DNA of 64,000 bases. It comes from Saussurea involucrata. Lineage: Eukaryota; Streptophyta; Magnoliopsida; Asterales; Asteraceae. Shown here piece after piece: positions 29,370 through 39,562 of this stretch. A program made the translations under genes and the position numbers. The stretch covers positions 249,166,422-249,230,421 of the forward strand of contig CM066321.1 of assembly GCA_033807775.1 (NCBI GenBank). Direction: 5' to 3'. Numbering within the stretch: position 1 is the first letter of the stretch; every line of letters starts with the position of its first letter. The notes beneath the pieces are model-generated. The model searched no databases and was not told the DNA's origin. It worked only from the letters and a program-made list of their open reading frames with translations.

Positions 29370-30836
29370 CTAAAACCAGAGTTCTGTGGATACCAGAGAC
29401 CGAGATTTTTGGTCCCCTCTGTAGAGAGTGCATTCTACAGAGATGCCATTTGGATCTAAGAATAACTTATTTCCAGTGGCCATTGGAGTTTTCATGGCAG
29501 AGGTATCAGAGAGGTTATATTTTGAAAGAATGTCAGAGACATATTTGGCTTGATTTATAAAAATTCCCTCTGAAGATTGTTTGACTTGAAGTCCGAGGAA
29601 GAATGTTAATTCTCCCATCATACTCATTTCAAACTCATTCTGCATGAGTTTTTCAAAACTTTTGCACTCTTCTGAATTAGTAGAACCAAAAATTATGTCG
29701 TCCACATAGATTTGTACAAGCATTATCTCACTGTTTTTGCGTTTATAGAATAAGGTAGTATCTGTTGTGCCTCTGTTGTAGCCATTGACTAGAAGAAAGG
29801 TAGAAAGTCGTTCGTACCATGCTCTTGGAGCCTGTTTCAGTCCGTACAGAGCCTTTTCAAGGTAGTATACATGCCTTTGGAATTTTGAGCTTTCAAACCC
29901 TGGTGGCTGATTTACGTAAACCTCTTCTTGGATTTCACCGTTGAGAAAAGCTGATTTTACGTCCATCTAATAGACTTTAAAGCCTCTGTGGGCTGCGAAG
30001 GCTAAGAATATTCTTATTGCTTCGAGCCGTGCGACAAGGGAAAAAGTCTCATCGTAGTCTATGCCTTCTTCTTGTCTATATCCCTTCGCCACTAATCTTG
30101 CTTTGTTTCTGATGACCACTCCATCTTCATCCTTCTTATTTCTGTAAACCCACTTAGTTCCAATGGCCTGTTTATCTCGTGGCAGAGGTACTAAAGTCGA
30201 TACTCTGTTACGCTCAAACTGCAGAAGTTCTTCTTGCATGGCGTCTACCCTGTTTGGGTCATCTAGGGCTTCAGAAATCTTCTTTGGTTCTATCACACTA
30301 ATAAAATTTGTAAAGAAACAAAAATTAGCAGTGGCAGACCTGGTTTTTACTGAGTCAGAAGGTTCTCCAATTATTTGGCTTGGAGGATGGCTTTTTGTCC
30401 ACTGAGTTGTGCGTGGAAGATAGTCATCAATGTCATCGAACCGTTCTTCAGGGGTTTCTTGTGGTTCTTCTTCTTGTGTAGCCCCTGTCGTTCTTTGTGC
30501 CTTGGTAGTTGATCCTACCGTTTGTGGAATGATTGGTATGAGAGGTGGTGGAGTTTGTTCCTCTGAGGACGTATAGTCTTGGTCCTCGATTTCCTCTGTA
30601 ATTGGTTCTTCTGTGGATTGTGGAGTTTGTTTTTCAGCAGCTTCTGAGGTCGTTTTTCTTGATGTTTCATCTTCTGCATTTTCTTCTTCGGCATTTGCAT
30701 CTGTAGTATTTATAGAAGAAGATGAAGCATTATTTGGACCAGTTAGAGTCATACCTGTAGGATTTTGTCCGACAGATGATGGTTCTTCAGAAACTCTAAT
30801 GGTTCCAATAGAAGGATCAATGTCATCGTGGAACAT
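29370..30836 (-). pseudogene. pol: Element E reverse transcriptase
   Basis: An S/T/E-rich linker (30836 to ~30420) precedes RT with WTKSHPPSQIIGEP, GTKWVYRNKKDEDG, ARLVAKGYRQEEGIDYDE, DVKSAFLNGEIQEEVYV, ALYGLKQAPRAWYERL and YVDDIIFGST. A TAG at 29969-29967 replaces the codon before MDVKSAF. After TLYRG the sequence jumps directly to a segment that in E2 lies 137 bp further on, losing the RT-RNase H connection and shifting frame. RT is otherwise well kept. Confidence 0.85.
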
Positions 30837-30839
30837 CTC

Positions 30840-32225
30840 TTAAAATAGAAGATTCAAGTCTTCTTTTTTTCGTGAGATGTCAGAGGATTTCACTTTAATT
30901 CCGAGTTCTGAACTGATTTGTTCAGAAGTCTTTTGGAATGAATCATCAAAAGAAACATTAATGCTTTCTACAATCTTGCGAGACTTTGTAAGAAATGTTC
31001 TGTAGGCTTTGGAAGTGGTAGAGTATCCAATGAATTTGCCTTCATCAGCTTTTACCTCAAACTTTCCTCTTGAATCTATGTCGTTTAAAACAAAGCATTT
31101 GTATCCAAACACATGGAAAAATTTGATGTTTGGCCGCCTTTTGTTAAGCAATTCGTAAGGCGTCTTGAGGTGTCTTTTCACAATGGTTGAACGATTATGT
31201 GTATAACACGCGGTAGAAATCGCTTATGCCCAAAAGTTCATTGGTAATCCGCATGCTGATAGCATAGTTCTTGCGGCCTCCACAAGTGTTCGATTCTTTC
31301 TTTCGACTACACCGTTCTGTTGTGGAGTGCGAGCGGCAGAGAAGTTATGTGATATTCCTTCTGTAGAAAGATAGGCTTCAATGACACATTTTTTAAATTA
31401 TGTGCCATTGTCACTTCTTAACTTCTGTATTCTGCATTCATAAAGAACTTGGATTCTTTTCATTAGATTTATCAATATAATTGGAACATCTGATTTCTTT
31501 CTAATAAATTCAATCCATGTGAAACGTGAATACTCATCAATTAGGACAAGTATGTATTTCTTGCCACCTAGGCTCTGTATGGCAATGGGACCGCAGAGGT
31601 CGACATGAAGCATGTACAGAGGCCTAGTGCAAGACACGTCCGTTTTGCATTTGTGGGAAGCCCTTCTGTGTTTTCCCATTTCACAGGCCGAACACAAGTG
31701 ATCCTTATTGAATTTAACATTTGGCAAACCTTTAACTAGATCGAGTTTTACTAGTTTATCCAAGGTGTGAAAGTTTAAGTGACAGAACCTGTTGTGCCAT
31801 AACCAAGCTTCTTCACTTTTGCAGGCTACTAGGGAAACTTTGTCCTTGGATTTTGAATTAAAATTCATTAGGTACAGATCACCTCTTCTTTCAGCTCGCA
31901 GAAGTTCCATTCCTGTGTTTTCACTTTGTAGAGAGCAGAAAGTTCTTTTGAATAACACATCGAATCATGTATCACAGAGTTGACTTACACTGAGTAGGTT
32001 GTGTTTGAGGCCATTCACATATGCAACTTTGTATACAGAGACATTTTCTTTCTGTATGACTCCATAGCCTTTGATGTGTCCCTTCTTGTTATCTCCAAAA
32101 GTTACAGATCCACCATCGTGTGTTTCTTTGTACGTGGATAGTAATCTTCTGTCGCCAGTCATGTGCCTTGAGCATCTGGAGTCAAGATACCAAATTGGCA
32201 CATGTTGTTTCTGTAAGACAATCAC
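30840..32225 (-). pseudogene. pol: Element E protease and integrase
   Basis: Protease signature WYLDSRCSRHMTGD near 32195: the active-site Gly of DSG is Arg here (E2 keeps DSG). Integrase has WHNRFCH and CSACEMGK (zinc-binding H-H-C-C), HVDLCGP and SDNGT, then a TAA at 31400-31398 in place of the Glu after DNGT, and another TAA at 31226-31224 after NFWA. A TGA at 31967-31965 and a TAA at 30842-30840 complete the set of stops, all in one frame. The frame starts in overlap (GTGA) with the stop of the upstream spacer ORF, i.e. at -1. Confidence 0.85.
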
Positions 32226-33558
32226 AGAGACTTAGGTACCCATATCCACATGGATCCAATATTGTTAGAATTTTTCAAGTTTGCCTTGGCATTCTTGAAA
32301 TACATTTTATTTTTTGTAGAAAAATCAGATTGTTTCTCTCTAGGTTCTGAATTTGGAGTTTGAATTTTAGTGGAGAGTAAGCAATCTGGACTTGGGAAGT
32401 GATTATTTAATTTGAACATAAGATCAAAGCAACGACAGTATTTAATATGAGACGTGATTTGTTTGAACTTTTCATTGAATTTATTGAACTGAGCCACAGA
32501 GGCATTACATTCTTTCTTAACATAAGATTTCCTATTACAAGAAGATCTATGAATATTGGAATGTTGTTTGCAAAAGTCTTGTTTAGGTCCTGCCTTCTGT
32601 GACTCTCTTCTGTGGTGAACATCTTTCTTCACTGTCACAGAGGAAAAATATTTGTTAGCTTCAGGCCATTTTCCCTTTTGTTGCCAAGAGGGATTCTCTT
32701 TAATTTTCCTTAAAGGTTTTGAAAATTTTGAGCTTTTAGGAGTTACAGAGGCCTTTTTCAGATTTTCAAGCTCTGTAGAGGTTTTAACTTGTATACACAT
32801 TTTGAGAAAATCTGGACAGATAGGGATCTCTGTGATTTTCTCGTTTGGAGAGATGGTTCTGTTAAGAACCTCAGAGGAGAATTTAGCATCCTCTGTGTCA
32901 CAATGAACTATCCCTGATTTTAAATCAGTCTCTGAGTCGTCAGAGGATGAATCGTCCTCATATACAGAGGTTGAATCATCTCTTTCGATAGATGCTGGAT
33001 TTTCTGAGCATGTATCATAGGAGCTTTCTTCCTCTGTTGAATAACTTTCATAGATGGCAGAGGTTTCTGATGAGATATTTTCAGCGAGAATTTGATCTAT
33101 AGAAGATGTACTAAGATTTTCTAAAACATTTGATTTCAAAACTTCCAAAATTTCTTTTTCAATAGATCCTTCAAGTTTTTCTATTGAAAAGATGGGTTTA
33201 AATTCAGGAGCTTCTGCTGATAATTTCTTTTCGACATTTATCATGCAGACAAAGGCGACCTGTGTTTGAGTCTCTGGTTTACCAAACTTAAAGATACCAA
33301 TCTGATCTTGTGTTTTCAGATATTTCTTTGGTTTGATTCCTCTATTGACAGAGGTTGAAGATGATGAATATGTGTTTTCAATCCACACATTGATCATCTT
33401 TGTATGTTTCCTCAAGTGAGGTTCTGCAGAGATTTTAACCCTTTTACTTACAGAGAGTAAGTTTGGAAAGTTTGGTTTGTTAGTTTTTCCCAAAACAAAT
33501 AGAGAAGACATAGGTTTTAGTCTTTTATTTTCAACTCCTAAGGTAATATCACTATACC
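32222..33558 (-). pseudogene. gag: Element E gag-pol spacer
   Basis: Low-complexity region between the Gag knuckles/coiled coil and protease: a K/N/F-rich block (KKYLKTQDQIGIFKFGKPE), S/E/D-rich stretch, and a C-terminal WIWVPKSL ending with TGA 32224-32222. It is out of frame with the upstream gag by a small deletion near 33560 when compared with E2, and -1 relative to protease. DNA of this segment is dense in CAGAGG/CCTCTG words (about ten in 32460-33420). Confidence 0.7.
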
Positions 33559-35403
33559 CTATACCTCGTCTTCTATTTGAGAGTTTACCTTTTCATACAC
33601 CTTCTGTGCATCTTTATAGTTTTTAAGTAAAACTTCTCTTCTTAAAAGATCTTGCCAATGTACCTCTCTTTCTCTTTGAAAGTATTCTTTGAGAGCTCTT
33701 ATGTCTGTTGTTTCACTTCTTGAAACTGAAAGTTCTTTTGTTTTGATTTTTAAAGCATAGGTTAATTCAGAAATTTGCTTTTTTAAAGGATCTACATTTT
33801 TACTCCAATACTTTTCTACTCTTTCTTTTTCTTCAAAGATTTTGGATTTTTCTTGAGTGAGAAGCCTTACTTCTCTCTCATTAAAGGTCAGTCTTTTCTG
33901 AATGCTTTCATTTACTTCTTTCAGTTCAATGTTAAGTTTAAATAAATCATCATCTACAGAATTAGTACTTGAGGTAGAGTTTGAAGTGGATACCTCAGTG
34001 TCAGTGTCGGAGTCGACTTCTGCCATGCCACAGAACAGCGCATTGGTGGGGAATTCATCGTCAGAGGTAGAGTCTGACTCGAAGTCCTCCTTGTTTGCCT
34101 CATAATGCCCTTTGTTCGCCATTAGGGATTTTTGCGCATAATACTCGGCCTTCTTTTTGTAAAAAGCTGAGTCCTTCTGTGGGCGATTTGGTCTACTTCT
34201 GCTTTCTTTTGCGAAATGACCTGGCTTGCCGCAGTTGAAACAACCTTGGGAGGTGTTTCCAGTTCGATCGTCGGACTTCTGTTGGTCTCCACCTTTCTCT
34301 GTTCGGCATTCGTTTGCGTAATGACCAGGCTTACCACATTTGTAGCATTCTTGTGTGTGGCCTACCTTGTCATCTGACCTCTGTTGGTCATCATTTCTGT
34401 AGTCTGACCTCTGTCGGTCACTCGATTCTTCTCTTCTTCCATCATCTCTTCTACCGCTCTGGTTGTCTCTGCTATATCTGTCATTTCCAGAATTCCTTTG
34501 GTTACCTCTGAACTCTCTTGTCAATAGAGACAATGATTTAGCTAATGACGCAAGAGTTATCTCTTCCTCTATCAGCTCGTCTTCTTCGCTATCAATCATC
34601 ACTATCTTCTTCTTCTCCTTCTTCTTCTCCTCTGTTGCTCTCTCATTTCTCGGTCTGTCTCTAGCCTCTGTAGATTTGCTAACCAATGCGTATGGTGCAA
34701 TGGTTAGTGTTTTAGCCTGTGCTATTTGAGGCTCTTGTGCGGCTAGTGTTCCATAGAGATCAGAGAGTGTCCAGGAGTCTAGATCTTGGTTTGTTTGTAA
34801 AGACATAGACAACTGAAGCCACTCATCATTCAGGCTCTTTAGAAACATGACGTTATTTTCTTCCGAGGTTCTGTGAATGCCAGACTTTCTGCATTTGTTT
34901 ATGAGAGAGTTGAACCGGTCGTATGTTGTTTGCAGAGATTCTGTTGCAGAGGCTCTGAAGGCGTGATATTCATTTATGTATTGTGCCCTTCGGTTCTTCT
35001 GAGTTTTAGCACCCCCTTCCAACTGTCTTTCTAATTCTTTCCAAAGATCGTGCGCTGTTTTGCATGCATCTAAGGATTGAAATATTTCGTTGGGGATAGC
35101 CATGATCAATATTCTTTTCGCTTTCTGTGCAACTTCATCTTCTGCCCTATCTTCATCTGACCATTCTCCTTTTGGCTTAGGTTTTTGATGTTCAGGGATT
35201 TCAGGAGATTCAGCAGTAGCCGGCACACGTGGCATAGTTATCATAGGAACCGGAGGAAGATTATAAAGATATTGTTTGAGAGTTTTTTCAGTACCCTCAA
35301 AGAAATGAACCATTCTTATTTTCCATTGAGGATACTCATCTCGAAGAAGAGTAGGAGGTTTGGTTAATGAGCCAGCAGTGAAAAAGTTATTGGTATTTGT
35401 CAT
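33559..35403 (-). CDS. gag: Element E Gag with two zinc knuckles and coiled coil
   Basis: ATG 35403-35401 gives MTNTNNFFTAGS, and the frame is open for 614 codons. The capsid-like part has LRDEYPQWKIRMVHFFEG, AIPNEIFQSLDACKTAHDLWKELE and YDRFNSLINKCRKSG (copia UBN2-type Gag). An R/D/N-rich region leads to two CCHC knuckles: CYKCGKPGHYANEC (intact) and CFNCGKPGHFAKES, where the last Cys has become Ser. The C-terminal third is a coiled coil (RLTFNEREVRLLTQEKSKIFEEKERVEK). Gag forms the cytoplasmic particle and binds the RNA. The frame ends by a small indel at 33559; E2 continues here in frame into the spacer. Confidence 0.85.
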   Translation of the reverse strand: MTNTNNFFTAGSLTKPPTLLRDEYPQWKIRMVHFFEGTEKTLKQYLYNLPPVPMITMPRVPATAESPEIPEHQKPKPKGEWSDEDRAEDEVAQKAKRILIMAIPNEIFQSLDACKTAHDLWKELERQLEGGAKTQKNRRAQYINEYHAFRASATESLQTTYDRFNSLINKCRKSGIHRTSEENNVMFLKSLNDEWLQLSMSLQTNQDLDSWTLSDLYGTLAAQEPQIAQAKTLTIAPYALVSKSTEARDRPRNERATEEKKKEKKKIVMIDSEEDELIEEEITLASLAKSLSLLTREFRGNQRNSGNDRYSRDNQSGRRDDGRREESSDRQRSDYRNDDQQRSDDKVGHTQECYKCGKPGHYANECRTEKGGDQQKSDDRTGNTSQGCFNCGKPGHFAKESRSRPNRPQKDSAFYKKKAEYYAQKSLMANKGHYEANKEDFESDSTSDDEFPTNALFCGMAEVDSDTDTEVSTSNSTSSTNSVDDDLFKLNIELKEVNESIQKRLTFNEREVRLLTQEKSKIFEEKERVEKYWSKNVDPLKKQISELTYALKIKTKELSVSRSETTDIRALKEYFQREREVHWQDLLRREVLLKNYKDAQKVYEKVNSQIEDEV

Positions 35404-35565
35404 TTTAAGGAAAGGATAATCTGATGGAGGATTTATGAGTATGAAGATCTGGAAGGATTTCTGGGTAAGAACTAATATCCAGAAATATGGTGATGAAGAG
35501 AAAGAAAATAATCTATCAAAAAATGTTGTAAAACGAGGATCACTTGATATTGAAAATCAAGCTTT

Positions 35566-35577
35566 GCTCTGATACCA
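35566..35577 (-). promoter_or_regulatory. Element E primer binding site
   Basis: Minus strand TGGTATCAGAGC, two bases inside the 5' LTR edge. The leader to the gag ATG (35565-35404) holds no gene. Confidence 0.9.
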
Positions 35578-35579
35578 AT

Positions 35580-36422
35580 TGTTGGTTCCCGTTTTGTTTA
35601 AACAAGATTATCAGATCTATTAGTTCAAGTTTATGTTTGATGCGGAAGCGTATTTGAAGAACTAACTGATATGTTTGATAGATTTAGAACACAATATAAA
35701 TAAACAGTGAACAGGAAATAATATCTCAAAGTTTACTGAATATATATATTAAGAACAGATTTAAGAACAGTGAGTAAGCAAAGCTTTAAAACAGATATGA
35801 CACTCAAAGTGTTTAAGCTATGTGTTCTTGTGATGTTTTTATCTCTTTATTTCTGATTAAGGAAGAACTCAACATGAGTCTTCCTTATATACTACTCTAA
35901 AGGGGACCATAAAGCATAAACTACTATTCAGAACGGTAGGGATGAATAGTTGAACGGATGGCATGAACAGTTGGACGGATGGCATGAACAGTCAGACGTG
36001 ATGTATTTCATTTAATGCCGCATACGTCTATTATGTACTAAGCCCTATTGAATCCAATCGGAGTTTTACACGTTGACGTTGGACAGGGCATGTTGCCATG
36101 CAAGTTGATGAACAGGTCCAGAAACAATATCAAGATATTATAAATATCTTTGAAGTCTTTGTTGAAGACCACAGAGGCTCTGTGAAGTGTCACAGAGGTT
36201 CTGCGGTTTGGTCCTTTGTAGAGCAGTCTTCACCTGATTCCGAGTCTTGGGTCTTCTTTGTGAGTACGACAGAGGTTCTGTAGGACGTCTCTGTTGCTTC
36301 TGTAGCTTCTTGACCCTGATCTCTTGGTAAGTTCGGCAGAGCCTCTGTAAGAGGCTTTTTTCACTTAGCCTATTTTTCACTACTTCTAAATACTTCTATG
36401 ATTAGGAAGATTGAGGCTAACA
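35580..36422 (-). repeat. Element E 5' LTR (843 bp)
   Basis: About 97 percent identical by eye to 21386-22226, same termini; flanked by ctttt at 36423-36427. Confidence 0.95.
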
Positions 36423-36427
36423 CTTTT

Positions 36428-36782
36428 GATCAGTTAAATAAAAACACGGTGTCGCTCCCCCTCAAATGATGACTATGATATGAAATTCACACGGGAGTGC
36501 CCACACACACAAAAAACTTTTAATCAATTTTAAGAAAAACTGTGTGTGGCGCTCCCCCTCAACAGATGAGTAGACTTACCTGATACTGCTTTGTGCTCCC
36601 CCTGTACACATGAACACACCGTGAAAGCACAAATCTAGATAGATAAAAACAGACGATAGTATGAAAGAAAAGAAACACACGAAGAAAGAAGTGAAACAAA
36701 CGAAATCTATGAAATAAATACAGAGACATAATCTAACTGAGTAACGGGAACAAGTAGAATACAAGTGCGAGAAAGTGTATGC
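36428..36782 (-). other. Element D spacer next to pol: three PPT-like blocks
   Basis: No gene. Minus strand GAGGGGGAGC-type blocks occur at about 36466-36453, 36560-36550 and 36604-36594, just downstream of the D pol stop. The spacer continues at 21385 beyond element E, where two more blocks occur. Confidence 0.55.
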
Positions 36783-37451
36783 TCAAACATCAGGAGTGTA
36801 AACACCAGATGATGAGTAGACAGTTACTCGAAGATGTATGGAACTTGTAACGGGCACACAATCAGACACAAGAGTATTAAAACGTTTTTCGTCCAAGGCT
36901 TTTGTAAAAAGGTCAGCTAACTGATGCTTAGTATTTATGAAGTAGAGTTCGACCGTACCTCTTTCGACGTGATCCTTAATGAAATGATACCGAACGTCGA
37001 TGTGCTTCGTCTTGGTGTGTTGGACCGGGTTGCTTGATATGGCAATGGCGCTCTTTGAGTCGCGGTAAATGGGGACTTTGACATACGTGAAACCGTAGTC
37101 TTTGAATTGCGTCCGCATCCAGATGACTTGAGAACAGCATCTCGCGGCGGCCACGTACTCCGCCTCGGCAGTCGACGTAGACACGCACTGCTGCTTCTTA
37201 GATGCCCAACTTACCAGGATATCTCCCAAAAACCGGATATGTCCCGAGGTGCTCTTCCGATCCATCATACATCCCGCGTGATCCGCATCGGAATACGCGG
37301 ATAGTGCAAAATCTGTCTCTCTCGGGTACCACAAGCCAAGATCAGCAGTACCACGTAAATAACGAAAAATTCATTTGACAGCAGTTAAATGAGACTCCTT
37401 AGGTTTTGATTGAAACCGGGTACACAAAAATGTTGAGAACATGATATCCGA
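36783..37451 (-). pseudogene. pol: Element D RT C-terminus and RNase H
   Basis: From the junction at 37451 the minus strand encodes RPDIMFST, then KPKESH, LGLWYPRE, SDADHAGCMMDRKSTSGH, STAEAEYVAAARCC and HIDVRYHFIKDHVERG, LADLFTKALDEKRFN, ending at TGA near 36783. A stop splits it near 37370. The tail after the LADLFTKAL block (VSDCVPVTSSIHL...) is longer and different from A and E. Everything upstream in pol is missing because the copy is joined to aORF fragment G. Confidence 0.8.
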
Positions 37452-37563
37452 TCAGCAGAACAGCCTAAGGCAAAAGACAAGGGAAAGGGAAAAAACAAAG
37501 GAAAGGGGATAGCAACAGAGGAACCAAAAAAGAAGAATCCAAAGCATCAACCTACAGAGAAAC
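37452..37563 (+). pseudogene. Fragment G: aORF piece, left of element F
   Basis: Plus strand frame reads AEQPKAKDKGKGK..EEPKKKNPKHQPTEK, continuing after F (42887) as LMKSAFDAFVSPKPEEEDW. The E aORF has the equivalent PKAKDKGKG...KPTEKLMKSAFDAF, so G is part of an aORF of an E-like element in plus orientation. Its upstream part is missing at the junction with D. Confidence 0.75.
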
Positions 37564-39562
37564 TGTAAAGCCCATGTCCTGGTATGGGTCGTTAATTTAT
37601 TTTTTCTCTTCTGCTCAGTTATTATAACTGCTTGTATTTTGTAATATTTGCGTTTAACGAGAGTAGCACCGTTAGCCTTCATTGTTAATTCTTAAGTTAA
37701 GTTGGGTTATTGTAAGATGTTGGATTTTGGAGGGGCTAATCTTGGACTTAGACAAAAGATGGGCATGGGTTCGGCCCATGCAATAAGGGGACCGAGACCC
37801 CCTTTCTCTTCTTCTCGTTTACTTGCCTTGCACACAAAGGAATTAGTAAACAAACCCTAAGCTATCCCCTTCCCTTCTCGTTTCTCTCACGTAAACCACA
37901 CAACCCTAGCATCTTCTTCTTCTTGCTTTGTTTGCTGCTGCCGTGAAACCCCCCCCCCCCCCCCACCACAACCAGCGCCGCTGCTGGTTTTGGCCGGAGA
38001 GAGAGAGAGAACAGCGCGAGAGAGAGTGGTAGAGATCGCCGGAGCCGCTGCCATTCGCCGCTGTTGCCGCCGGAGACCACCGCCACCACTGCTGTTCGTC
38101 GGAGGTTTCGAGAGAGAGAGGAGCAGGGCGGGTGTGTGGTGTTGTAGCGAGGTAAGTCGTTTCCTTCGTCTCGTTTCCTTTTCTTTTCTTTTCCGGCAAA
38201 ACAACCACCGCGCCGCCGCCGCCGCCGCCGTGCCCCGCTGCCGGAGGTGGCAGTGGATGGTGCCCGTGGCGGAACCCTAAAACCACCTCTGGCCGTAACC
38301 TTAAACCTCCGTAGCGGAACCCGAATCGTATAAACCGAACGCGTAAACCGTTTTATAAAGTTATCATTTTATGTGAAAAACGTCCTTTTCAGCCACTGTT
38401 TTGCGTTAGCCGTAACTCTTTACTCGTAACTCAGATTGGGGTGAAACCGGTGCCAAAAGTTCCCTTTTCGAGTCTAGTAACTTTTCTGTGTTTCGTGCGA
38501 AATCCAGTTCGGAACGTAGCATAGGTCAAATCTTCGTTTTATACCGATAGCTGCTGTTTTTCACTGTTCTGCGAACCATTCTTATAAAATACGTATTTAA
38601 TTGTAGAAAAATCGTTAGGAGGTGTATAATATGTCCTTGGAACCCTAAATCTGAGAACTTTCTAGTTATGTATTTTAATCGAGGAGTTTCTGGGTTTAAA
38701 GAGGTCGGATCAGGTCCCGAACAGACCTGTTTGGTTAGACCGAAAAGTCGTTTAAGTGACGGTTTAAGCGTGCGTCGTATTTTAGGGTCCGGGTCTCGTG
38801 TTAATACTTTTTAACGTTCGTTTAGGTGTTGGGAAGTGATCTTGGTTTTGTGGAGCTTGAATTATTAATTGTGAGCTAGGCGCGCTTACGATGTGAGTTC
38901 TCTCACTATATTTAATATCAGTCATTTTACATTACTGTAGCTCGTGTGTGGTAGCCTTAATTATTTGTGATGCGGGGCTAGATAGTGGGGTGGCTAGTTA
39001 GACCTTTGTTGACATGTATACGCGGGTGGCGTTGTCATCTATACACGGGTGGCGTAGGGACTCGGGGGCCGGTGTTTGTATACGCGGGTGGCGTAGGAAC
39101 TCGGCGGGGCCGAAGATTGTACACGCGGGTGGCGTAGAATCTCGGTGGGGCCCAAGATGTTATACGCGGGTGGCGTAGGGGTAGGTATGCATGTTTATGA
39201 TTTGTTCGTAGACTTGTATGCTTGTTTATGTGCAACTATCTGTTATAGGGGTAGTGTGGAATAACTGTGTTATCTATGGTGGTTGAATTACTAAGCTTCG
39301 TGCTTACCCTTTCCCAATAAATCATTGTTTCAGGTGCGAGTAGCTCCAAGGCGTGACGGGTACACACTGGCGCGCGTGAAGAGCTGATTATTATATCGTT
39401 TTATAATTATCATTTTTAAACTATTTATTCCGCTGTTTACTGTTTTTAGAGAATAATTATTCTTGGGTTGCAAACGAAACGTTTTGGGTTATTTAACGAG
39501 TTTAATTAATGAAATGTCATTTTTAACAATTTAAATTTTCTTGTAATTTTTGGGATGTTACA
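37564..39562 (+). repeat. Element F 5' LTR (1999 bp)
   Basis: Contains a poly-C run of about 16 (37949-37964), GA-rich and CCG-repeat stretches (37990-38235), and a five-unit array of TATACGCGGGTGGCGTA (39017-39180). The open frames seen through 37860-38290 are low-complexity by-products. Confidence 0.85.
39017..39182 (+). repeat. Tandem array of TATACGCGGGTGGCGTA units (5 units)
   Basis: Units of roughly 35-40 bp sharing TATACGCGGGTGGCGTA followed by a variable GGACTCGGGGG-type tail. The 3' LTR array (42299-42505) has one more unit, accounting for the 40-bp length difference. Confidence 0.85.

Larger units (their letters stand above)
21386..36422 (-). mobile_element. Element E: full-length 15.0 kb copia (SIRE-like) element, minus strand
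   Basis: Both LTRs are present (21386-22226 as 3' LTR; 35580-36422 as 5' LTR) and the target duplication ctttt occurs at 21381-21385 and 36423-36427. The minus-strand order is LTR, PBS, gag, coiled-coil spacer, PR, IN, RT, RNase H, spacer, aORF, PPT, LTR. LTRs differ at roughly 25 positions by eye (about 3 percent). Gag is largely intact, but pol has at least five in-frame stops and a 137-bp deletion relative to E2, so the copy is defective. It is inserted in the pol-aORF spacer of D. Confidence 0.95.
16171..37451 (-). mobile_element. Element D: copia element with aORF, minus strand, split by E, pol truncated
   Basis: Minus-strand order is pol fragment (37451-36783), spacer (36782-36428 plus 21385-20280), aORF (20279-16446), PPT, 3' LTR (16451-16171). 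Element E sits in the spacer at target ctttt. At about 37451 the D pol sequence stops within RT/RNase H (motif RPDIMFST) and plus-strand aORF fragment G begins, so upstream pol, gag and the 5' LTR are absent. Its partner copy D' is at 44684-49050. Confidence 0.85.

Noticed and set aside
36576..36764. Minus-strand 62-codon frame rich in F/C/Y, possible membrane protein
   Set aside because: It lies in the D spacer over PPT-like and AT-rich sequence; no homology or start context.
37862..38286. Overlapping G/R/P-rich frames on both strands
   Set aside because: They run through GA-rich, poly-C and CCG repeats inside the F LTR.
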